A stretch of DNA of 64,000 nucleotides from Billgrantia pellis (GTDB taxonomy: Bacteria; Pseudomonadota; Gammaproteobacteria; Pseudomonadales; Halomonadaceae): assembly GCF_008297955.1 (NCBI RefSeq), contig NZ_VTPY01000004.1, positions 62,001 to 126,000 of the forward strand. Direction: 5' to 3'. Positions 54,824-64,000 of this stretch are shown piece after piece. The first letter of the stretch is position 1; each line of letters starts with the position of its first letter. Made by a program: the position numbers and the translations under genes. The notes under the pieces are model-generated. The model worked only from the letters and a program-made list of their open reading frames with translations, was not told the origin of the DNA and searched no databases.

Positions 54824-56860
54824 TCACATCAGCAAGCGCCGGATGTCACTCAACGCCGCCGCCAGGAAGGCGGTGAAGCGCGCCGCGTCGGCGCCGTTGA
54901 CGGCCCGGTGGTCGTAGGAGAGGGACAGCGGCATCATCAGCCGCGGCTCGAAATCGGCGCCGTTCCACACCGGTTTCATCTGCGCCTTGGAGACCCCCAG
55001 GATGGCAACCTCCGGAGCATTGACGATCGGCGTGAAGGCGGTGCCGCCGATGGAGCCCAAGCTCGAGATGGTGAAACAGCCACCGGTCATCTCCTCGCGC
55101 TTGAGTTTCTTCGACTGCGCCTTGCCCGCCAACTCGACACTCTCCTTGGCCAGTTCGATCAGCGACTTGCGATCGGCGTCGCGGATCACCGGCACCATCA
55201 GCCCGTCCGGCGTATCTACGGCGACACCGATATGGACGTATTTCTTCCATACCAGGGTCTCGCCATCGCTCTTCAGGCTGACGTTGAACTGGGGGAACCT
55301 GCGCAAGGCGAAGGCGCACGCCTTGATCAGGAACGGCAGCGGCGTGAGCTTGGCGCCCTGGGCCTCGGCCTCGGCCTTCATCGACTTGCGGAAGGCTTCC
55401 AGCTCGGTGATGTCAGCCTCGTCGAACTGGGTGACATGAGGCACGTTGAGCCAACTGCGATGCAGGTTGGTCGCGCCCATCTTGAGCAGGCGCCCCATCG
55501 GCTTCTCTTCCACCTCGCCGAACTGGCTGAAGTCCTGGTCCGGCACCGGCGGGATGCCGGCCCCACCGGTCGCCGCCGGCGCGGCGGCTGCCGGCGCTTT
55601 CGCCTGGCCCGCCATGACCTGCTTGACGTAGGCGTGAACGTCTTCCTTCAGCACCCGTTCCTTAGGCCCGCTCGGCTTGACCAGACCCAGGTCGACACCC
55701 AGCTCGCGCGCCAGCATGCGCACGGCGGGGCCGGCGTGGACCAGCTTGCCGTCACGCGGCTTGTGCGCCGCCATCTGTGCCTCTGGACTCGGCGTACCGG
55801 CCGGCGTCGGCTCGGCCTGGGAGGGCGAAGCCGGCTTCTCACTCGGCTCGCTCGGTGCCTTGCTGGCTTTCGGCGTCGCCGCTCGGGGCTTGGCGCCGGC
55901 CACCTCGACATAGCCGATCAGGTCGCCCTCGGAGACGGTGTCACCCTCCTTCACGGTGAGTTCGATCAGCTTGCCCTTGTAGGGGCTCGGCACATCCATG
56001 GAAGCCTTGTCGGACTCCAGCGTGATCAGCGGATCTTCCTCGTCGATCTCGTCGCCGGCGCTGACCGCGATCTCGATGATCGGCACGTCGCTCGAGCCGG
56101 AGAGATCGGGCACGCGGATCTCCCTGCGCTCGGGCTCGCCACTCGTCGCCTCCTCCTCGGCCGGGGCCTCGGCCTGTTCGGCGGGCCCTGCGGTAGTCTC
56201 GACGGCTTCGGGTTCGGTCTCGTCAGGCGCCTCGCCACCTTCTCCGTCAATTTCCATGGAGCCGATCACGTCGCCTTCGGAAACGGTGTCGCCCTCCTTG
56301 ACGTTGAGCTTGACCAGTTTGCCGCTGTAGGGGCTCGGGACATCCATAGAGGCCTTGTCGGACTCCAGGGTAATCAGAGGATCCTCTTCGCTCACCTCGT
56401 CGCCTTCGGAGACGGCGACTTCGATCACCTCGACGTTTTCCGAACCGCCCAGGTCGGGCACCCTGACTTCGACGGTACGCCTGCCGCCGCCGGGGGCCTT
56501 CTTCGCCGCCGGCGTCTCCTCGTCATCCCGGGACGCTTGGCGGGGAGCCTCCTCGCGCTTGGCACCGGGCTTCTCCTCGGCTTTCTCTTCCTCTTCGCTA
56601 CCGGCATCCTCGCTGCCACCGCCCTCCACCTCGAGTTCGACGATGTCGTCGCCTTCGGAAACGGTGTCGCCTTCCTTCACCAGCACGCGGACGACCTTGC
56701 CCCCCTTGGGCGATGGCACGTCCATGCTGGCCTTGTCGGACTCCAGCGTGATCAGGGTGTCTTCGGGCTCGATGACATCCCCTTCGGATACGGCGATTTC
56801 GATGATTTCGACATCTTCGCTGCCGCCGATGTCGGGAACTTTGATGATTTCGCTACTCAA
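54824..56860 (-). CDS. aceF: Dihydrolipoyllysine acetyltransferase (pyruvate dehydrogenase E2)
   Basis: A 678-residue E2 with three N-terminal lipoyl domains, each with the lipoylated lysine in ESDKASMDVPSP, joined by acidic Ala/Pro-rich linkers. Then come a peripheral-subunit-binding domain (about 365-405, AGPAVRMLARELGVDLG) and the catalytic core (about 450-678, ending with SYDHRAVNGADAARF, whose H and D are catalytic). It lies 60 bases downstream of aceE. No lpd (E3) gene follows; the operon ends in a hairpin. Confidence 0.96.
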   Translation of the reverse strand: MSSEIIKVPDIGGSEDVEIIEIAVSEGDVIEPEDTLITLESDKASMDVPSPKGGKVVRVLVKEGDTVSEGDDIVELEVEGGGSEDAGSEEEEKAEEKPGAKREEAPRQASRDDEETPAAKKAPGGGRRTVEVRVPDLGGSENVEVIEVAVSEGDEVSEEDPLITLESDKASMDVPSPYSGKLVKLNVKEGDTVSEGDVIGSMEIDGEGGEAPDETEPEAVETTAGPAEQAEAPAEEEATSGEPERREIRVPDLSGSSDVPIIEIAVSAGDEIDEEDPLITLESDKASMDVPSPYKGKLIELTVKEGDTVSEGDLIGYVEVAGAKPRAATPKASKAPSEPSEKPASPSQAEPTPAGTPSPEAQMAAHKPRDGKLVHAGPAVRMLARELGVDLGLVKPSGPKERVLKEDVHAYVKQVMAGQAKAPAAAAPAATGGAGIPPVPDQDFSQFGEVEEKPMGRLLKMGATNLHRSWLNVPHVTQFDEADITELEAFRKSMKAEAEAQGAKLTPLPFLIKACAFALRRFPQFNVSLKSDGETLVWKKYVHIGVAVDTPDGLMVPVIRDADRKSLIELAKESVELAGKAQSKKLKREEMTGGCFTISSLGSIGGTAFTPIVNAPEVAILGVSKAQMKPVWNGADFEPRLMMPLSLSYDHRAVNGADAARFTAFLAAALSDIRRLLM

Positions 56861-56920
56861 GGTCGCGCTCCTTCCAAATCGTGCCTGGAACAGGCGGGCC
56901 CACGCCCGCCTGGCACCGGA

Positions 56921-59593
56921 TCAGCTCATCAGCGGATTGGGCTTGTTGGGATCAATGTCGTATTTCTTGATCGCCTCGGCGACGACCTTGCGATCCAGCT
57001 CGCCGCGGTCGGCCAGTGCCTTGAGTGCCGCTACGGTGACGAAGTAACGATCGACCTCGAAGAAGTGGCGCAGCTTCTCGCGCGTGTCGGAGCGGCCATA
57101 GCCGTCGGTCCCCAATACATGGTAGTCGGTCGGCACCCAGGCACGAACCTGATCGGCGAACAACCGCATGTAGTCGGTCGAGGCGATCGCCGGCCCCTTG
57201 CGGCCTTCCAGGCAGCGCGTGACGTGTGGCTTGACCGGCTCGTCGGCCGCGTTGAGAAACGCCTCGCGCTCGAGCAACAGCGCCTCGCGGCGCAGCTCGT
57301 TGAAGCTGGTGACGCTCCAAACGTCGGCACCCACGCCCCACTCGTCAGCGAGAAGTTGAGCGGCGGCCTCGACCTCGCGCAGGATGGTGCCGGAGCCAAG
57401 CAGCTGCACATGCCCCTTGTCGCCCTGATGCTCGCGCAGCAGGTACATGCCCTTGATGATGTCTTCGGCCGGCACTTCCTCGAGTTCGGGGTGCTCGTAG
57501 TTCTCGTTCATCACCGTCAGGTAATAGAAGCAGTTCTCCTTGTCGGCGAACATGCGTTTCAGGCCATCCTGCACGATTACCGCCAGCTCGTGGGCGTAGG
57601 TGGGATCGTAGCTGCGGCAGTTGGGAATGGTCGCCGCCTGCAGGTGGCTATGACCGTCCTGGTGCTGTAGCCCCTCGCCGTTCAGCGTGGTGCGTCCCGC
57701 GGTCCCCCCCACCAGGAAACCGCGCGCCTGCAGGTCGCCGGCGGCCCAGGCCAGGTCGCCGACGCGCTGGAAGCCGAACATGGAGTAGTAGATATAGAAC
57801 GGCAGCAGCGTCAGGTTGTGGTTGCTGTAGGAGGTGGCAGCCGCCATCCAGGCCGACATGGCGCCCGCCTCGGTGATGCCCTCCTCGAGGATCTGCCCCT
57901 TCTTGTCCTCGCGGTAGAACATGATCTGGCCTTTGTCGACGGGCTCGTACTTCTGGCCTTCGGAGGTATAGATGCCGAGCTGGCGGAACATTCCCTCCAT
58001 GCCGAAGGTACGCGCCTCGTCGGGCACGATGGGCACCACCTGCTTGCCGATCTTCTTGTCCTTCACCAGGCCGTTGAGAACACGCACGAAGGCCATGGTC
58101 GTGGAGATCTCGCGCCCCTTGGAACCGGCCAGTTGGGTGGCAAAGGTCTTGTCCTCGAGCGAGGGAATCGGCAGCGCCTCGAAATCGCTGCGACGCTGGG
58201 GCAGATAGCCGCCCAGGCGCTCGCGCTGCAGGTGCATGTACTTCAGCTCGGGCGAGTCGTCGTCCGGCTTGTAGTAGGGCACTTCCTTGAGCTGCTCATC
58301 GGTCAGCGGAATGCCGAAGCGATCGCGGAATTTCCGCAGCGCCTCGTACTCCATGGTCTTGACCTGGTGGGCTTCCATGGAGGCTTCGCCCTCGCCGCTG
58401 CCCATGCCATACCCCTTGACGGTATGCGCCAGGATCACGGTGGGACGGCCGTTGGCGTTGTTGACCGCCTCGTGATAGGCCGCGTAGACCTTGAACGGAT
58501 CGTGCCCGCCACGGTTGAGACGCCAGATATCCTCGTCGGACATGTCCTTGACCATCTCGGCGGTTTCCGGGTACTTGCCGAAGAAGTGCTCTCGGGTGTA
58601 GCTGCCATCGATGGCCTTGTAGTTCTGGTATTCGCCGTCGACCGCCTCGTCCATGCGCTTCTGCAGGATGCCTTTCTTGTCCTTCTCGAACAGCGGATCC
58701 CATAGCCGGCCCCAGACCACCTTGAGCACGTTCCAACCGGCACCGCGGAAGACGCCCTCGAGCTCGTCCATGATGCGGCCATTGCCGCGCACCGGCCCGT
58801 CGAGGCGCTGCAGGTTGCAGTTGACGACGAAGATCAGGTTGTCGAGCTTCTCACGACTGGCCAGATGAATGGCACCCAGCGACTCCGGCTCGTCGCACTC
58901 GCCGTCGCCCATGAAGCACCAGATCTTACGATCGTGCATCGCCCTGAGCTCGCGTGAATCGAGGTATTTCATCACATGAGCCTGGTAGATCGCCTGAATC
59001 GGCCCGAGCCCCATGGAAACCGTGGGGAACTGCCAGAAATCCGGCATCAGCCAGGGATGGGGATAGGACGACAGGCCATCGCCGTCGACTTCCTGGCGAT
59101 ACTTGTCCATCTGCGCTTCGGTGAGGCGCCCTTCCAGGTAAGCACGAGCATAGATGCCGGGCGCCACATGCCCCTGGATGTAGACCAGATCGCCTTCGAA
59201 GTCGCCATTGGGCGCCCGGAAGAAATGGTTGAAGCCCACATCGTAGAGCGTGGCGGCGGACATGAAGCTGGCGATATGGCCGCCTAGCCCCGGGTTGGCC
59301 CGATTGTTGCGAATGACCTGGGCGATCGCGTTGTAGCGGATCAGCGAGCGGATGCGCCGCTCCATGAACAAGTCACCCGGCATCGGCGCTTCGCGGTGCA
59401 CCGGGATGGTGTTGCGATGCGGCGTGGAAATCGAGAAGGGTGCCTGCATGCCGTCGCGGCGCAACCGGTCGGCCAGGCGTGTCAGCAGGTACCGAGCGCG
59501 TTCCTCGCCCTCGCGATCCAGGACCGACTCCAGGGAATCCAGCCATTCCGTGGTTTCGATCGGATCGAAATCTTCTCTTGCCTCCAGACTCAT
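56921..59593 (-). CDS. aceE: Pyruvate dehydrogenase E1 component (homodimeric type)
   Basis: An 890-residue thiamine diphosphate enzyme of the AceE type, full length. ThDP-binding region is GDGECDEPESLGAIHLASREKLDNLIFVVNCN. ATG 59593 (MSLEAREDFDPIETTEWL) was chosen since it matches the family start; a 22-residue upstream extension is not conserved. First gene of aceEF. A promoter candidate TTGGCA-N17-TATGTT lies at 59740-59768 on the minus strand. Confidence 0.97.
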   Translation of the reverse strand: MSLEAREDFDPIETTEWLDSLESVLDREGEERARYLLTRLADRLRRDGMQAPFSISTPHRNTIPVHREAPMPGDLFMERRIRSLIRYNAIAQVIRNNRANPGLGGHIASFMSAATLYDVGFNHFFRAPNGDFEGDLVYIQGHVAPGIYARAYLEGRLTEAQMDKYRQEVDGDGLSSYPHPWLMPDFWQFPTVSMGLGPIQAIYQAHVMKYLDSRELRAMHDRKIWCFMGDGECDEPESLGAIHLASREKLDNLIFVVNCNLQRLDGPVRGNGRIMDELEGVFRGAGWNVLKVVWGRLWDPLFEKDKKGILQKRMDEAVDGEYQNYKAIDGSYTREHFFGKYPETAEMVKDMSDEDIWRLNRGGHDPFKVYAAYHEAVNNANGRPTVILAHTVKGYGMGSGEGEASMEAHQVKTMEYEALRKFRDRFGIPLTDEQLKEVPYYKPDDDSPELKYMHLQRERLGGYLPQRRSDFEALPIPSLEDKTFATQLAGSKGREISTTMAFVRVLNGLVKDKKIGKQVVPIVPDEARTFGMEGMFRQLGIYTSEGQKYEPVDKGQIMFYREDKKGQILEEGITEAGAMSAWMAAATSYSNHNLTLLPFYIYYSMFGFQRVGDLAWAAGDLQARGFLVGGTAGRTTLNGEGLQHQDGHSHLQAATIPNCRSYDPTYAHELAVIVQDGLKRMFADKENCFYYLTVMNENYEHPELEEVPAEDIIKGMYLLREHQGDKGHVQLLGSGTILREVEAAAQLLADEWGVGADVWSVTSFNELRREALLLEREAFLNAADEPVKPHVTRCLEGRKGPAIASTDYMRLFADQVRAWVPTDYHVLGTDGYGRSDTREKLRHFFEVDRYFVTVAALKALADRGELDRKVVAEAIKKYDIDPNKPNPLMS

Positions 59594-59930
59594 AGACGTC
59601 TCTCCGAGTGACAATGTGATGTCAGATGGCCCCAGGCGTAGCGATGGGGCGTGTCTCACTACTGACGATCAGGGGAATGCCAGGCCGCGACGCGGCTCTT
59701 GTAGTCATTTTACAGAAGCATATGCAACGAATGGCGTAGAACATACCGTAAAGTGGCTTCCCTGCCAATCGGGAAGGAATGGAATTTTTTTCCATATTTG
59801 CTACATTGCATTGCAACACAAGCTGTTACGTCACCTCGTACCGTTCCTCTACCTCATATGCCTTGTATGTAATAAAACTACTGTATGAATTATCCGAGTG
59901 AGCGATTGAAGCACTCAGCGAAGGGACGAC
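59594..59930. other. Intergenic region upstream of aceE
   Basis: About 340 AT-rich bases between ampD and aceE. Beyond the promoter at 59740-59768 there is a short inverted repeat ATGGAA-TTTTT-TTCCAT at about 59779-59795. I see no gene and no PdhR-type site that I can recognise. Confidence 0.5.
59740..59768 (-). promoter_or_regulatory. Candidate aceE promoter
   Basis: Minus strand TTGGCA (59763-59768), a 17-base spacer, TATGTT (59740-59745). The leader to the aceE ATG would be about 140 bases. Confidence 0.55.
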
Positions 59931-60485
59931 CTAACGCCCCAGCCAGTATCGGAAATAGGCCCAATCGAAGACGGGCCCCGGGTCGGTCTTGCGCAGCGGC
60001 GCCACGCGTGCATGGCTGGTGATACGCGCCGGATCGATGGCCGGATACGTCGCCATCAGCGCCTGCACCGCCGCTGCCAGCGCTCGATACTGTGCGTCAC
60101 GATAGGCACTGATCTCATCGCCTTCCAGTTCGATACCCACGGTGAAATCGTTGAGCGCACGACGCGCCTGCCCCCTGTCGATCCAGCAGGAACGCCCCGC
60201 GTGCCAGGCTCGTCGTTCGAAGGGCACGAACTGCACGCACTCGCCATCGCGGCGAATCAAGAGGTGTGCGGAAACACGCAGTCCGGCAATAGCCGGAAAG
60301 TACGGATGGGCGCCCGGATCGAGCGAGTTGGTGAAAAGTTGCTCGATGTGCGCCCCGCCGAACCGACCGGGCGGCAAGCTGATCGAATGCAGCACGATCG
60401 CCGAGACTTCGCCGGCGGGACGCTTGTCCTGGTTGGGCGACGGCACGCGGCGCGCCGCATCCAGCCAGCCCTTGTCGATTCGCAT
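59931..60485 (-). CDS. ampD: 1,6-anhydro-N-acetylmuramyl-L-alanine amidase AmpD
   Basis: A 184-residue cytosolic zinc amidase that recycles muropeptides and so affects AmpC induction. Zinc ligands are the H in IVLHSISLPPG, and the H and D in ITSHARVAPLRKTDPGP (with catalytic K). It is divergent from nadC, as in Pseudomonas. Confidence 0.95.
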   Translation of the reverse strand: MRIDKGWLDAARRVPSPNQDKRPAGEVSAIVLHSISLPPGRFGGAHIEQLFTNSLDPGAHPYFPAIAGLRVSAHLLIRRDGECVQFVPFERRAWHAGRSCWIDRGQARRALNDFTVGIELEGDEISAYRDAQYRALAAAVQALMATYPAIDPARITSHARVAPLRKTDPGPVFDWAYFRYWLGR

Positions 60486-60545
60486 GGTATTCCCCTGACG
60501 TCCTCACTGATGTTTCCCTATAATGGCGATCTCGATGCTCCATGA

Positions 60546-61418
<873 letters not shown>

Positions 61419-61456
61419 ACGCATCGGCCGGTGCCTGTCGCCGGCACGCAACGGTT

Positions 61457-62002
61457 TCAGGTTTCGATAACCGTCAGGCGTCTCTCGAGGCGTCTCCTCT
61501 CGAGCCGCGCCCCCTGCCGCATCACCCCTTCGACGCCGAGGTCACGCCAGCCGCGGCGCAGCAAGGTTTCGGCCAGTAACAGGCTGGCGTCGACGGTCAC
61601 CCTGTCGACGCCGTGCTCGATCAGCATCCGCTCGGCGTGCACCAGCAGCGTAGAACCGATGCCCCGCCGTACGAGTGAAGGCCACACGTAGAGCGACTCG
61701 ATGTGCCCCTGGGGAAGGTCGAGCTCCAGGAACCCCACGCAACGTCCGTCACAGGTTGCCACCAGCGTCATATAGAACGCCTGGCGCGCCGCCCAGGCGC
61801 TGGCCTCCCGTGGCATTGAGCCGGCCCACGCCTCGCGCTCGGGCATGCTGTAATGGGCCGCGGCGCCCTGCATCACGGCGTGATGGAAGACCTCCGCCTG
61901 ATCGGCACCGTCACGGGCCTGAGCCTGGCGGTAGCGAATCCGCGGCGTCCGAGCCTGCTGTGACGAGACGTCACTTGTCGTCATCGATTCCATCTCGTTC
62001 AT
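61457..62002 (-). CDS. GNAT family N-acetyltransferase
   Basis: A 181-residue acetyltransferase with the acetyl-CoA loop VRRGIGSTLLVHAERML and a preceding beta-strand LDLPQGHIESLYVWPS. N-terminal starts at 62002 or 61993 are both possible. Its substrate is unknown. It is convergent with nadC and divergent from trmO. Confidence 0.85.
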   Translation of the reverse strand: MNEMESMTTSDVSSQQARTPRIRYRQAQARDGADQAEVFHHAVMQGAAAHYSMPEREAWAGSMPREASAWAARQAFYMTLVATCDGRCVGFLELDLPQGHIESLYVWPSLVRRGIGSTLLVHAERMLIEHGVDRVTVDASLLLAETLLRRGWRDLGVEGVMRQGARLERRRLERRLTVIET

Positions 62003-62076
62003 GCCCTGAGTGAACTACCCCGCCTGCAGGGTACACAAGCTCGCCGCCGCGGCCAATGGCGGGCATAATCGTCGCC

Positions 62077-62841
62077 ATGACACCCTCTTCTCTTCTTGCC
62101 GCCCACTATACGATGCAGCCCATCGGTCATATCGCGAGCGACTTTCCCGACAAGTTCGGCGTACCTCGTCAACCCGGCCTGGCACCGGCCGCCCGTGCTT
62201 CGCTGGTCCTCGTCCCGCCGTTCGACGACCCCTTGGCGATACGCGGCCTGGACACCTTCAGTCACCTGTGGCTGACCTTCATCTTCCATCTGAGCCCCGA
62301 GCCGAGCACGGCATGGACGCCGCTGGTGCGTCCGCCGCGCCTCGGCGGCAACACCAAGGTCGGCGTGTTCGCCAGCCGCAGCACCCACCGGCCCAACCGG
62401 CTGGGGCTATCGCTGGTGGAACTTCGCGATATCGACACCCATCGCGGCATACGCCTGGTGCTGGGCGGCTGCGACCTGGTCGACGGCACCCCGGTGCTCG
62501 ACATCAAGCCCTATCTGCCTTGGGCCGAGGCCCGCCCAGAAGCCCGAGCCGGCTATGCGCCCGAGGCGCCCCCACAACTGGCGGTGCGTTTCTCCGACGA
62601 GGCCGACGCGGCACTGGATGAACGGGACGATGGCGACTCACTGCGTGAACTGATTCGTCAAGTGCTGGCTCAAGATCCCCGTCCGGCCTATCACAGGAGA
62701 ACGGCGGAGCGAATCTATGGCGTCCGGCTGCGTGACGTGGATGTACGTTTCCAGGTCATGGAGGCTGCTTTGGGGCAAACCGTTCTGCGAGTCGTCGAAA
62801 TCGCGCCTTCCCCGCCGCGCTGTGATACCCGGCCCGTTTGA
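62077..62841 (+). CDS. trmO: tRNA (t6A37) methyltransferase TrmO (UPF0066)
   Basis: A 254-residue protein of the TsaA/TrmO family, which methylates N6-threonylcarbamoyladenosine at position 37 of tRNA-Thr. Motifs are QPIGHIASDFPDKFGVPRQP, LDTFSHLWLTFIFH and FASRSTHRPNRLGLSLVEL. The start is uncertain: ATG 62077, 62056 or 62113 are possible; a -10-like CATAAT sits at 62064. It acts downstream of the t6A pathway that includes tsaB in this window. Confidence 0.93.
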   Translation: MTPSSLLAAHYTMQPIGHIASDFPDKFGVPRQPGLAPAARASLVLVPPFDDPLAIRGLDTFSHLWLTFIFHLSPEPSTAWTPLVRPPRLGGNTKVGVFASRSTHRPNRLGLSLVELRDIDTHRGIRLVLGGCDLVDGTPVLDIKPYLPWAEARPEARAGYAPEAPPQLAVRFSDEADAALDERDDGDSLRELIRQVLAQDPRPAYHRRTAERIYGVRLRDVDVRFQVMEAALGQTVLRVVEIAPSPPRCDTRPV

Positions 62842-62890
62842 CCTACGCTGAGCTGCATGAACCCGATCACAAACGCGAGGGGAACTGGCC

Positions 62891-63232
62891 ATGCCTTTGA
62901 TACTGGAAGGCTTCGTCGCCCTGAGAGTCAGCGGCGGCGGCAAGGAGAGCATTCGCATCGATGCCGATGATTTCACTTACCGTGAAGGCGGCATGAGAGT
63001 TCTGGGCGATCAATGCACCAAACACGAATTTCTCTATACCTACGACGAAGATCCTCGCTTCGGGTTGACACTCACGGCGACGGCACTGAACGGTGACGTG
63101 GAGGAAAGCAGCCTGCTCATCGATGCGAGGGATGACATCGAAGTCGAAGAGGAGCAGAACACGATCGTCGCCACTTTCGATCATGATCCGGATCAGGACG
63201 ACGAACCGCTGACGCCGGTGTCCAGCAACTGA
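62891..63232 (+). CDS. Hypothetical 113-residue protein
   Basis: I do not recognise this protein. It begins MPLILEGFVALRVSGGGKES, seems mostly beta-strand with no membrane helix, and has one cysteine (GDQCTKHEF) and an acidic C-terminal tail (DHDPDQDDEPLTP). ATG 62891 follows GAGGGGA. It lies between trmO and purC and may be monocistronic. The acidic bias fits a halophilic cytosol. Confidence 0.75.
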   Translation: MPLILEGFVALRVSGGGKESIRIDADDFTYREGGMRVLGDQCTKHEFLYTYDEDPRFGLTLTATALNGDVEESSLLIDARDDIEVEEEQNTIVATFDHDPDQDDEPLTPVSSN

Positions 63233-63290
63233 AACGGCGCACTCCCCGCCTCCGAGTCAGCGACTCGTCAGGCTCCGGAAAGGCGCCGTT
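63233..63290. terminator. Imperfect branched hairpin between the hypothetical gene and purC
   Basis: Outer arms AACGGCGC / GCGCCGTT and an inner stem CGAGTC / GACTCG, between convergent genes. No T-run; low confidence. Confidence 0.3.
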
Positions 63291-63321
63291 GGCTCAGCCT
63301 GGACAGTGACCGCCGCTCCGG

Positions 63322-64000
63322 TCAGTCGAAGCCGATCCCAATGCGTCGGCCCACTTCCTCATAGGCCTCGATCACGCCGCCCAGGCCTTGGCGGAAGCGA
63401 TCCTTGTCCATCTTGTTGCGCGTCTCGGCGTCCCACAGGCGACAGCCGTCCGGCGAGAACTCGTCGCCCAGCACGATCTGGCCCTGGAACAGGCCGAACT
63501 CGAGCTTATAATCCACCAACAGCAGGCCGCCGTCGGCGAAGAGCTGCTTGAGCACCTCGTTGACCTTGAAGGTGAGCGCTTTCATCTCGGCGAGCTGCTC
63601 GGACGTGGCCCAGCCAAAGGTCTCGGCCAACGATTCGTTGATCATAGGATCGTGCAGCGCATCATTCTTGAGGAACAGCTCGAAGGTAGGCGGCACGAGC
63701 TCCTTGCCCTCCTCGACACCAAGGCGTTTGACCAGGCCGCCGGCCGCGAGGTTGCGCACCACGCACTCCACCGGAATCATCTCGAGCCTCTTGACCAGGC
63801 TTTCGGTGTCGGACAGGCGCTTCACGAAATGGGTGGGAATGCCCGCCCCCTGCAGCGTTTCCATGATGAAGGCGTTGAAGCGGTTATTGACCATGCCCTT
63901 GCGCGCCAGGGATTCCATGCGCTCGCCGTCGAAGGCGCTGGTGTCGTCGCGAAAGTGCAGCACGAGCAGGTCGGGGTCGTCGGTGGCATACACCGACTTG
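63322..64000 (-). CDS. purC: Phosphoribosylaminoimidazole-succinocarboxamide synthase, 5' end missing (runs off right edge)
   Basis: The C-terminal 226 residues of the SAICAR synthase, which couples aspartate to CAIR in purine synthesis. Visible motifs are [46 protein letters not shown] and VDYKLEFG, followed by [13 protein letters not shown]. The start, including the ATP-binding KAKSVY region, lies beyond 64000; only K-S-V-Y of that strand is seen. Confidence 0.96.
   Translation of the reverse strand, partial: KSVYATDDPDLLVLHFRDDTSAFDGERMESLARKGMVNNRFNAFIMETLQGAGIPTHFVKRLSDTESLVKRLEMIPVECVVRNLAAGGLVKRLGVEEGKELVPPTFELFLKNDALHDPMINESLAETFGWATSEQLAEMKALTFKVNEVLKQLFADGGLLLVDYKLEFGLFQGQIVLGDEFSPDGCRLWDAETRNKMDKDRFRQGLGGVIEAYEEVGRRIGIGFD

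Overview
This is high-GC, gene-dense bacterial chromosome from a gammaproteobacterium, most likely a Halomonas-like member of the Halomonadaceae. That placement is my inference. It rests on a complete ccoNOQP-GHIS-hemN-fnr block, a VC_2705-type sodium/solute symporter beside a CrbS/CrbR-type two-component system, a LigD/Ku end-joining cassette, KGG-repeat and YciF-type stress genes, and the divergent ampD/nadC pair. I see no prophage, insertion sequence, integrase or CRISPR array. The window cuts coxB at its left edge and purC at its right edge.

Layout. 1-2.3 kb: 3' part of coxB (cytochrome c oxidase subunit II), a DUF2231 membrane protein, a CopD-like membrane protein and a Tat-exported HiPIP. 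2.4-7.2 kb: the spoVR/yeaH/prkA stress operon on the minus strand. 7.7-9.7 kb: fadH. 9.8-10.4 kb: a five-gene tRNA operon (Val-TAC, Asp, Asp, Val-CAC, Asp) with a clear promoter and terminator. 10.5-11.3 kb: a Tex30/KANL3-type hydrolase. 11.4-22.6 kb: high-affinity cbb3 oxidase structural genes, their assembly and copper-handling genes, a TauE/SafE-type protein, anaerobic haem synthesis (hemN) and the oxygen sensor Fnr/Anr. FNR-like boxes precede ccoN and hemN. 22.6-26.2 kb: ttcA, a DnaQ-like exonuclease and a cNMP-CBS-DUF294 protein.

26.9-34.4 kb is an organic-acid uptake and sensing locus: a two-subunit Na+/solute symporter, an unrecognised 171-residue protein, a 1317-residue CrbS-like sensor with an SSS transporter domain, and a CrbR-like LuxR-type regulator. 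The symporter promoter region carries at least five copies of an inverted-repeat motif (TAGAC-N4-GTC type). One version, TGATACCAA-R-GTCT, recurs in the same orientation upstream of acs (acetyl-CoA synthetase) 20 kb away. I infer that this is the operator of the local CrbR-like regulator.

34.7-45.1 kb is accessory and stress-related: a KGG-repeat protein, a YciF-like ferritin-fold protein, an unusual ATP-grasp ligase plus CocE/NonD hydrolase pair, a hemerythrin, and an end-joining operon ligD - small zinc-finger protein - ku1 - ku2 with overlapping reading frames. 45.1-64 kb returns to housekeeping genes: acs, sprT, a YecA-family gene, a cardiolipin-synthase-like PLD protein, plsB, rsmJ/tsaB, adk, aceF/aceE (no lpd nearby), ampD/nadC, a GNAT acetyltransferase, trmO, a small hypothetical gene and purC.
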